Virus record (IMG/VR): IMGVR_UViG_3300045739_000013
Span: 1-24,461 of that record
Source of the DNA: a virus
Direction: 5' to 3' (one strand)
Length of the DNA: 24,461 nt
The notes under the pieces were generated by a model. The model was not told the DNA's origin and searched no databases. It worked only from the letters and a program-made list of their open reading frames with translations. Made by a program: the position numbers and the translations under genes. Positions 9,162 to 14,032 of this stretch are shown here, in pieces. Numbering within the stretch: the first letter of the stretch is position 1; each line of letters begins with the position of its first letter.

Positions 9162-9683
9162 GCCGACCCCGCTCCCTGGCTTTCTCCATCTCCTCGTTTT
9201 TCAAGCTCCAGAGAGCCATGCGTTCCGTCAACTCCTTCGACGACATTCCCCTTAGAAGACCCGTGAGCGTGAGGCCCATGGCCTCCGATAGCTCTAAATA
9301 GAATCGTCGTTCGGGGTTTCGTCTAAATCCTCTTTGGCCTCCTCCAGGGCGTTGGCCCCGATCCCCGACAAGCGGAGAGCAACATCAGCGAGGACCTGAA
9401 GGGCTGCCCCTGATTTCGTGTTCAGCACGTCCTTGTCGGCTGGGTCGAACAGCTTCTCATCAGTGTCCGGGTCGAAGGACGTGGCGATGATGAGCTGGGG
9501 GTAGAAGGCTTCGAGGTCAACGTTGCCGTCACGGTTGGCGCTCCTGGCCGACCGCTGCATGAATTTGGCTCGGGCTGAGCCATCCATGCCTCTAACGAGG
9601 ACTTTGACACCCCATTGGGGAACGTCAACTAGTTCCTCTTCGATGTCCTCAATGGCGAGGATCTGGTCACGTAGCTCTGACAT
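9151..9683 (-). CDS. Tail assembly chaperone gpGT fusion made by -1 frameshift
   Basis: Downstream of the gpG-like ORF, a -1 frame stays open to a TAA at 9151-9153. It encodes RRFYLELSEAMGLTLTGLL, MSSKELTERMALWSL and a basic C-terminus, the usual composition and position of the lambda T or GT extension. A shift at 9324-9330 would give a 177-residue fusion: 120 residues of gpG plus 57. The extension lacks its own credible start, ends inside the tape measure start and keeps no stops in between. The family is known to bind the tape measure and recruit tail tube protein. The exact slip site is inferred. Confidence 0.82.
9294..9683 (-). CDS. Tail assembly chaperone gpG-like protein
   Basis: This 129-residue acidic protein (MSELRDQILAIEDIEEELVD, then WGVKVLVRGMDGSARAKFM) lies between the tail tube genes and the tape measure, the fixed place of the G chaperone. 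The N-terminus resembles the phage tail assembly chaperone family with the V-P-x-W-G-x-x-V-x-V-R motif. It is the unshifted product; the shifted product adds 57 residues in the -1 frame. The ATG follows a UAGGAG ribosome binding site that uses the stop codon of the upstream tail tube gene, 7 nt spacer. Confidence 0.88.
   Translation of the reverse strand: MSELRDQILAIEDIEEELVDVPQWGVKVLVRGMDGSARAKFMQRSARSANRDGNVDLEAFYPQLIIATSFDPDTDEKLFDPADKDVLNTKSGAALQVLADVALRLSGIGANALEEAKEDLDETPNDDSI
9324..9330 (-). promoter_or_regulatory. Candidate -1 slippery heptamer G GAT TTA
   Basis: In the gpG frame the codons read GAG GAT TTA. The heptamer G GAT TTA matches the noncanonical retroviral site known from the MMTV pro-pol shift. 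The A-site pairing after slippage (TTA to TTT) is good; the P-site one is imperfect. It lies inside the overlap of the two frames. I saw no better X XXY YYZ heptamer there. Confidence 0.5.
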
Positions 9684-9693
9684 TGGCTATCTC

Positions 9694-10332
9694 CTAGGCG
9701 CTAGTTGTGTAATAAATGGCTCCATGGACTTGGAAGTCCAGGGTTTCTCCGATGAGACTGTCTACGGCGGCGTCTACGCTGTCGCCGGTCATGTAGGCGT
9801 AGCACTCATACCGGTCCCCGGCGCTGTTGTCTGGGTACAACTCCAAGACGACGGGGAGGTTGAGGTTGATGTTGTCGAACCACGGGGCTGTTGAACCGTC
9901 ATGGTATGCGCCGACCGACACCGTTCCTCCCTGCTGGTTGCGGGTAAATTCCCTCCAACCGCTGGACGAGAAGACCGTCGCCTCGAACAGGTCGGCGTTG
10001 ACATTGAGGGTCCAGGACCGGCCAGCAGCAATGTTGGAAGCGGTGACATACTCCACGTCCCCGGTGACAGCTGTGGAGCCTGGGTCGCTGGAGAACGTGA
10101 TGATGCCTTGGACGTAGTTGACGTCGTAGCTGGGGACTCCCGCTGTTGAACCGTCCACCAGTATGCGTGGACGTCCAGCAGTGTTCGGGTTGAGATCCCA
10201 GTGGCGCATGGCGGTATCGACGATCTGGTAGGAGGCTGTGGTGCCCGCTACCAGATCGAAGTCCTCGGCAGCGGCGGTAGTAGCCGTAGCCGCTGTGGCC
10301 TTGACGTTGCCTGATCTGCCGGAGATAGCCAT
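9694..10332 (-). CDS. Second tail tube (major tail) protein, N-terminally extended paralogue
   Basis: The protein has 212 residues. Its second half is related to the neighbouring 140-residue tail protein: both carry a SW-x-LNV-x-AD-x-FE segment followed by a SSGWRE motif (SWTLNVNADLFEATVFSSSGWREF here). The first ~105 residues are an added beta domain (YQIVDTAMRHWDLNP, VPSYDVNYVQGIITF) that is common in tail-tube proteins of Gram-positive phages. It starts by TAATG overlap with its paralogue and is followed by the tail chaperone. It may be the main tube subunit, or a decorated variant that mixes with the short one. Confidence 0.8.
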   Translation of the reverse strand: MAISGRSGNVKATAATATTAAAEDFDLVAGTTASYQIVDTAMRHWDLNPNTAGRPRILVDGSTAGVPSYDVNYVQGIITFSSDPGSTAVTGDVEYVTASNIAAGRSWTLNVNADLFEATVFSSSGWREFTRNQQGGTVSVGAYHDGSTAPWFDNINLNLPVVLELYPDNSAGDRYECYAYMTGDSVDAAVDSLIGETLDFQVHGAIYYTTSA

Positions 10333-10754
10333 TAGAGAGTCGTGCTGTAGGAGACGGCTCCGGTGTACGTGAAGTCAGCGTCGAACATCACGATGCCGTC
10401 CACGGCGGCCTGGGGGCTGATACCGGTGACGTGCGCTGAACCGGTGTACCCGTTCTGAGCGGTGGCGTCAACGATGAGGTCCAGCGTGGCTGGGTTAGGG
10501 GACTCAGACAGGATGTGAGCCTGGATGGCTTTCATCGTTGTGCTGTTCTCCACGTTCCAGTAGCCAGAGACGGAACCCTGTGCCCCGTTCAGGTTCGGCT
10601 GGTATTCGCGCCAGCCGCTGGACCCGAAGGTGCTGATCTCGAATTGGTCTGCGGTGACGTTAAGCGACCAGCTACGGAGGTCGGCAACAAGAGCCGGTGA
10701 TCCTCCGGTAGAGCTAGAGAACTTAACTGCACCACCCTTGCCTGCAAGTGCCAT
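10332..10754 (-). CDS. Tail tube (major tail) protein
   Basis: This 140-residue protein is built of beta strands (SWSLNVTADQFEISTFGSSG, then WREYQPNL, GSVSGYW) and matches the usual look of small siphovirus tube proteins. It follows the tail terminator and Com-like genes and precedes the chaperone. Its leader is one of the few long ones in the operon (62 nt). The leader holds a copy of the recurrent GARYGCC/GAGYGYC element and a strong AGGAGG site with a 7-nt spacer, consistent with high expression. Confidence 0.85.
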   Translation of the reverse strand: MALAGKGGAVKFSSSTGGSPALVADLRSWSLNVTADQFEISTFGSSGWREYQPNLNGAQGSVSGYWNVENSTTMKAIQAHILSESPNPATLDLIVDATAQNGYTGSAHVTGISPQAAVDGIVMFDADFTYTGAVSYSTTL

Positions 10755-10758
10755 GTGT

Positions 10759-10772
10759 GAACCTCCTGGTTC
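10759..10772 (-). promoter_or_regulatory. Hairpin carrying the tail tube ribosome binding site
   Basis: On the transcript, GAACC-AGGA-GGTTC forms a perfect 5-bp stem with a 4-nt loop. The AGGAGG Shine-Dalgarno of the tail tube gene lies in the loop and the 3' arm. Its stability was not computed. Confidence 0.4.
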
Positions 10773-10780
10773 TGGTTACC

Positions 10781-10797
10781 GGCACTCTTAGGCGCTC
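10781..10797 (-). promoter_or_regulatory. Recurrent leader element, copy upstream of the tail tube gene
   Basis: Transcript sense GAGCGCC-TAA-GAGTGCC, ending 26 nt before the tail tube ATG. The predicted fold is GCGC paired with GUGC, a bulged A, a C-G pair and a UAA loop. A -10-like TACAAT lies 11 nt upstream, without a convincing -35. Confidence 0.6.
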
Positions 10798-10816
10798 TAT
10801 CAGTTTCGATTGTAGC

Positions 10817-10975
10817 TCAGGTTGAGAGGCGTATCAGGTCAAGCTGTCCGCATCGGGGACATTTCACCGATATGCCTGCGTTACCTTTTCGTTCCCACTT
10901 GAACAGTAACTTCCCGCACTTGTAGCAACGGATGTCAGCCAGGATGTGAGTTATGGTCGTGGTAGCCGCGGTCAT
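10817..10975 (-). CDS. Com-like zinc ribbon protein
   Basis: This 52-residue ORF is recognisable by IRCYKCGKLLFKWERKGNAG and ISVKCPRCGQLDLIRL: two CxxC knuckles (Cys16/19 and Cys39/42) around a basic centre. The pattern is that of the Com family, the Mu zinc-binding translational activator of mom, which occurs widely in phages and prophages. The ATG overlaps the stop of the tail terminator gene as ATGA, indicating coupling, and the gene ends 62 nt before the tail tube start. No mom-like gene is in the window. By family it should bind RNA; the target is unknown. The recurrent leader hairpins in this operon are candidates. Confidence 0.85.
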   Translation of the reverse strand: MTAATTTITHILADIRCYKCGKLLFKWERKGNAGISVKCPRCGQLDLIRLST

Positions 10976-11397
10976 GACACCTCCTTCTGAACTAGGTAGT
11001 TACAAATGACCTGATGCCGCCCGTTGTCATCCCGGCCCATGTCGAATGGGGACTGCTGGGGGCTGATCGTGAGGTAGAAGGTGCCTCCGGTGGAGGTGGT
11101 GAGGGAAGTGTTGACGGGAGTGTAGAGGGTCTTGTAGATGGATTCAGCATTTGATCGGGCTACGGCGTAGGACGTGGACCGGGAAACGATCTGGAGACCG
11201 GGGGTTTCGACGACGGGCGGAATCGCCGCAAGGCTGAAGGTCGGGCCTATCCCCCCAGTCTCGTAGATCGTGACGGCTGTGTCCGGTGCTGTCTCGGGAA
11301 CCTGAGAGACGAACACGTTTCCTGCGGTGCTGCCGCCAAGGCGGAAAGCAGTTGATGAAGCAACGATGTAGTCCTGGACTTCGGCGGCTACGGTCAT
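10972..11397 (-). CDS. Tail terminator / tail completion protein
   Basis: The 141-residue protein begins with MTVAAEVQDYIVASSTAF, then VFVSQVPETAPDTAVTIYET, LQIVSRSTSYAVARSNAESI and a C-terminal TFYLTISPQQSPFDMGRDD. This order is typical of the phage minor-capsid/tail-terminator family (DUF3168-like or gpU-like) that caps the tail tube and joins it to the neck. It overlaps the upstream gp10-like gene and the downstream Com-like gene by ATGA on both sides. Gene order fits. Confidence 0.8.
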   Translation of the reverse strand: MTVAAEVQDYIVASSTAFRLGGSTAGNVFVSQVPETAPDTAVTIYETGGIGPTFSLAAIPPVVETPGLQIVSRSTSYAVARSNAESIYKTLYTPVNTSLTTSTGGTFYLTISPQQSPFDMGRDDNGRHQVICNYLVQKEVS

Positions 11398-11804
11398 GTG
11401 ATTAGCTCACGTTGGAACCGGTCCCGGAGCTTCTGGGCGAGCCGGTTCTCCATGCCGGTAACAGCCTCCCGGGCTGGTTGTTCAAGGAATTTGGCTTGCT
11501 GGCCGGGGGAATGCTTGAATTTGAGGTTCTCGTGTTGCTCGACGGCGTAATGGGCTGCTGCTCCACCGTATCCGACGACAACGAAGGCAGACCCGAAGTG
11601 GAAGTGGGGTCCCTGGACTTCAGCGGAGGCTCGGAGGATCCCCTGATCTACCGGGACGATCTCGACTGATGCCGCCCGTATCGCATGAGCTTCTTCAAGC
11701 ATCGCTCCGGCACCCTGTATCGGGGCAGCCTCCTGGAGTTTCTCCAACGCCGCCTGGAGTTCTTCTGCGCCGGAATGCTCAAAGGTGACGTTAAAACTGG
11801 TCAT
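11394..11804 (-). CDS. HK97 gp10-like neck / head-tail joining protein
   Basis: The 136-residue product has the family signature VPVDQGILRASAEV, then VVVGYGGAAAHYAVEQHENL, then a GQQAKFLEQPAREA segment near the C-terminus. The family takes part in joining head and tail. I chose the ATG at 11804 (MTSFNVTFEHSG); an in-frame ATG 8 codons earlier (11828) is possible. Neither has a clear ribosome binding site, so translation is probably coupled to the overlapping 63-residue ORF, whose stop lies 14 nt inside this gene. Confidence 0.85.
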   Translation of the reverse strand: MTSFNVTFEHSGAEELQAALEKLQEAAPIQGAGAMLEEAHAIRAASVEIVPVDQGILRASAEVQGPHFHFGSAFVVVGYGGAAAHYAVEQHENLKFKHSPGQQAKFLEQPAREAVTGMENRLAQKLRDRFQRELIT

Positions 11805-11982
11805 CGTCCGGGGTCCAGATGAAGTCACCGGCGTTTATGGTTGTCCAGTCCGCGGCGCTGTTCTGAAACTGCACCCATTCCTCATGCTTCTGCGCCGGGT
11901 GACCGTGGTAGCAGTCAACGACGTGATCCCACATGCAGGTGGCTTTAGAAACGAAGGACTTGATGATGGAGACCATCCTCAT
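11791..11982 (-). CDS. Small Trp/His-rich protein, unknown
   Basis: This 63-residue ORF fills the gap between the head-closure and gp10-like genes, overlapping the first by 38 nt and the second by 14 nt. The start at 11982 has a strong AGAGGAG site with a 7-nt spacer. It contains two Cys (CMWDHVVDC), several His and three Trp (HEEWVQFQ, DWTTINAGDFIW). No family is recognised. Without it the operon would hold an unusual 140-nt gap, which supports it being real. Confidence 0.6.
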   Translation of the reverse strand: MRMVSIIKSFVSKATCMWDHVVDCYHGHPAQKHEEWVQFQNSAADWTTINAGDFIWTPDDDQF

Positions 11983-12268
11983 CCGGGTACTCCTCTACTG
12001 ATATGAGTGGTGGTTGGCTGCCGTCGGGGAGAGTGACTTGAGCGGTGGCTTCGATAGCTGGACCGGTGGACGCCAACCAGACAGTGGTGTGGCTGACAAC
12101 TTCGTCGCCGATGAAATCCCGGACCAGCTTCGGTTTGCGGAGCACCCGGGCCTGGTAGGTGGTGGCCTGGGTACTGTAAACCTCTTCGCCGTACCGGTTC
12201 GTGCCGGACAGGTCGTTGATGATGACCGTGTGAGGCATGAGGTCCAGGTAAGCGTCGTCCCAGGCCAT
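11945..12268 (-). CDS. Head closure (head-tail stopper) protein
   Basis: The protein has 107 residues. The layout MAWDDAYLDLMPHTVIINDL ... NRYGEEVY ... TYQARVLRKPKLVRD ... VWLASTGPAIEATAQVTLPD is characteristic of the small beta-barrel head-closure family (SPP1 gp16 / HK97 gp7 type) that plugs the connector and receives the tail. It starts by TAATG overlap with the upstream Ig-like gene. Its neighbours downstream are the gp10-like and terminator proteins, as expected. Confidence 0.82.
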   Translation of the reverse strand: MAWDDAYLDLMPHTVIINDLSGTNRYGEEVYSTQATTYQARVLRKPKLVRDFIGDEVVSHTTVWLASTGPAIEATAQVTLPDGSQPPLISVEEYPDEDGLHHQVLRF

Positions 12269-12564
12269 TACGTGTCCACCTGAGTGTGACGGGCCACGAA
12301 CCAGCTCTCCCCGGCAGACTGGCCGACGCCCGTGGAGTGAGACCGGTAATTCCAGGTGCCGGGGAGGGTGACTTCTTGGTCGTAGTAGTAGACCCCAGTG
12401 GAAGGATGAACGACTGAGGTGGAAGCGGACGTGACTTCAATGGACGTGGAGCCGGGTGGGAGAACAGTGAACGTGACCAGGGTGGGGTCAACGAAAGACC
12501 CGTCAGTGGTCGTGAACGTGGCCTCCAACCGGGCTATTTGGCCTATGAAGTATGTAGAAGCCAT
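12268..12564 (-). CDS. Small Ig-like beta protein
   Basis: The 98-residue product reads as a single beta sandwich: ARLEATFTTTDGSFVDPTLV, then VTFTVLPPGS, TGVYYYDQEVTLPGTWNYRS, GESWFVAR. The motif 'TGVYYYDxEVTLPGTWNYR' resembles Ig-like modules that phages place in head, neck or baseplate accessory proteins. It sits between the decapeptide-repeat protein and head closure, sharing one base with each neighbour. Its function is unknown; a virion accessory subunit is likely. Confidence 0.7.
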   Translation of the reverse strand: MASTYFIGQIARLEATFTTTDGSFVDPTLVTFTVLPPGSTSIEVTSASTSVVHPSTGVYYYDQEVTLPGTWNYRSHSTGVGQSAGESWFVARHTQVDT

Positions 12565-12908
12565 TACAAAACCAGCTCGTCAGTTAACGCCATAGTAGTT
12601 GCCTCATAATCCCGTAGTGAGCATCGGGAGATAATCAGGTCCTGGAGGGTTACGTCAGTTACGACAGACTCCGTAAGCCAAGTGATAATCGTGGTAGTAA
12701 GGTCCTGCTGGGTAAGGGTGGTGACATCAGTGTCTTCGAGTGCGAGGTCCATGAGGAGATCGTCACTGAGGATCATGTCCACGAACTCGTAATCAGTGAG
12801 GGAGACGTAGCCTTTCGTGAACCCGAGGATCTTGAAGAAGCTCCCCAGCCCAAAGGTGACGGTGGGGCCACGCTCCATACCGAACGTGAGGAGACCCCCG
12901 GCGCTCAT
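12564..12908 (-). CDS. Decapeptide-repeat protein
   Basis: This 114-residue protein has a glycine/hydrophobic N-terminus (GGLLTFG, TVTFGLGSFF) and then tandem units of about ten residues with Leu at position 3 and Asp at position 5: VSLTD, MILSD, LALED, a degenerate LTQQD, then VTLQD, CSLRD, MALTD. Asp recurs at residues 39, 49, 59, 69 and again at 90, 100, 110, with an 11-residue shift between. Such short repeats usually build a beta solenoid. The gene overlaps its upstream neighbour by ATGA. Function is unknown; a virion accessory protein is likely from context. Confidence 0.72.
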   Translation of the reverse strand: MSAGGLLTFGMERGPTVTFGLGSFFKILGFTKGYVSLTDYEFVDMILSDDLLMDLALEDTDVTTLTQQDLTTTIITWLTESVVTDVTLQDLIISRCSLRDYEATTMALTDELVL

Positions 12909-13480
12909 GTGGAGGGCTGCCGTCCCTTGATGGACGCCACACCATCCCAGGGGACAGTGAGTTCATCATCGGAGTACAAGTCCCAGGTGGAGTCAACCGT
13001 GGTAGTGGTCCGGTCGGCGTAGAGGATCTCCTGGCCGGTTTCATCATCAGTGACACGGAGACCGTCCCGGTGGAAAAGGGCCAGCCATGCCAGGTCGGGG
13101 GCTTCGATGAGGGCAGCGGACACGGCCTGAGCGATAGTGACCTGAGTGAAAGCAGTCGGGTAAATGGGGTTGTTGCCGTAAGCGTTGACGGCCACCAAGT
13201 TGCCGCCGTACACGGTCACCGACTCAGTGTCGGGACCAGGGCGAGCCTCGAACGCCAGCCGCCAATCATTGATGAGCGTGACCGTAAGGGCACTGAGGAG
13301 ACCATTGCCGAGATCGTCCTTGCCCCCGCCCCGCACAATCTCCAGGTCATCGAGGAACCACAGGTTGGCTTCATACTCACGGCACTCGTCGTAAAGGTCT
13401 TGCACGTCCAGGTTCACGGTCGGGGCGGGGACAGTGATGACCTTGTTGACCTTGTCGAACAAGAAATCGAAGTGTGCCAT
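12905..13480 (-). CDS. Conserved-looking structural protein, unknown
   Basis: This 191-residue protein begins MAHFDFLFDKVNKVITVPAP, then VQDLYDECREYEANLWFLDD, and has a beta-rich second half (ESVTVYGGNLVAVNA, TWDLYSDDELTVPWDG). The N-terminal 'phage-side value, then LYDECREYE' layout occurs in accessory proteins of environmental phages, but I cannot name a family. The ATG follows directly on the TAG of the 55-residue ORF, and the end overlaps the next gene by ATGA. A virion accessory or assembly role is inferred from context only. Confidence 0.7.
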   Translation of the reverse strand: MAHFDFLFDKVNKVITVPAPTVNLDVQDLYDECREYEANLWFLDDLEIVRGGGKDDLGNGLLSALTVTLINDWRLAFEARPGPDTESVTVYGGNLVAVNAYGNNPIYPTAFTQVTIAQAVSAALIEAPDLAWLALFHRDGLRVTDDETGQEILYADRTTTTVDSTWDLYSDDELTVPWDGVASIKGRQPST

Positions 13481-13648
13481 CTAGCCTTCACGCTCCTGAG
13501 CGATGAGGCGGAGAAGATCATCCCGGCGTTCCTCTTCTTTGGCGATCTCCATGAACATGCTGGCGTCGTCCTTCGCCAAGGACCGGAACAGGCTGATGTT
13601 GTCCTCTACCTGTTCGAGGTTGCGCTCCAGGGCTTCAACGTCGTACAA
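13481..13648 (-). CDS. Small coiled-coil protein with TTG start
   Basis: The 55-residue frame fills the space between two genes: YDVEALERNLEQVEDNISL, then FRSLAKDD, MFMEIAKEEERRDDLLRLI, ending REG. No ATG exists upstream in frame; the best start is TTG at 13648, in a purine-rich context and 14 nt inside the previous gene. The charge pattern and Leu spacing predict one long helix. It resembles the gene just upstream (EAL-x3-L ... NI-x-L, then acidic/basic helix), so the pair may be an old duplication. Function unknown. Confidence 0.65.
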   Translation of the reverse strand: MYDVEALERNLEQVEDNISLFRSLAKDDASMFMEIAKEEERRDDLLRLIAQEREG

Positions 13649-13829
13649 CTCCGTCCCCCGTCTCCTTCTTCACTTCCAACACTGCCGCCATCTGCTGGAA
13701 GCGGCCCTTCTGCTGCCGCTCGTCGTTGATGGCTTTCTCCAGGAGAGCAATGTTGTTGTCGATCTTTTCGATCCCGGCGTACAGGGAGTCGAGGTCGTAC
13801 TGAAGTGCTTCGAGAGTAATGTCGGCCAT
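13635..13829 (-). CDS. Small coiled-coil protein
   Basis: This 64-residue protein (MADITLEALQYDLDSLYAGI, EKIDNNIALLEKAINDERQQ) is a predicted continuous amphipathic helix with heptad-like Leu/Ile spacing and a basic C-terminus. It starts by TAATG overlap with the upstream basic protein and ends 14 nt inside the next small coiled-coil gene, which it resembles. No family is recognised. Such small helical proteins could be assembly factors or bundle subunits of the neighbouring appendage proteins. Confidence 0.7.
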   Translation of the reverse strand: MADITLEALQYDLDSLYAGIEKIDNNIALLEKAINDERQQKGRFQQMAAVLEVKKETGDGVVRR

Positions 13830-14023
13830 TACTTCGTAGCGTCGGCTTCGGGTTCGTTCTCGATGAGACCGTCAGCGACGAGCTTCTCTCGCTTCTTCAG
13901 GGCGTTCTTCAGTTTGCGTTCCGTGTCGGCCCGGGCCACGACAACCCACCGGCTGCCACGCTTCTCCCGGGCAATGTGGAGGATCTTGTCACCTCGGAGG
14001 GAACGGCTGAACCTGTACGACAT
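13829..14023 (-). CDS. Small basic protein, unknown
   Basis: The 64-residue product is basic in its first two thirds (MSYRFSRSLRGDKILHIARE, KRGSRWVVVARADTERKLKN, ALKKREKL) and acidic at the end. A short beta hairpin (DKILHIAREKRGSRWVVVA) followed by a helix is likely. The ATG has an AGGAG site 4 nt upstream, just after the 823-residue gene. It shares a base with the next coiled-coil gene. No family is recognised. Confidence 0.7.
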   Translation of the reverse strand: MSYRFSRSLRGDKILHIAREKRGSRWVVVARADTERKLKNALKKREKLVADGLIENEPEADATK

Positions 14024-14032
14024 GTCTCTCCT

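Noticed and set aside
9310-9322. Alternative slip site A ACC CCG for the chaperone frameshift
   Set aside because: The A-site re-pairing is fine, but the P-site change ACC to AAC needs a middle-base mismatch, and the better candidate lies just upstream.
9684-9703. Sixth copy of the leader element at the chaperone gene
   Set aside because: AGCGCCTAGGAG resembles the first half, but the second half (GATAGCC) does not match and cannot form the same stem. The same applies at 22251-22270.
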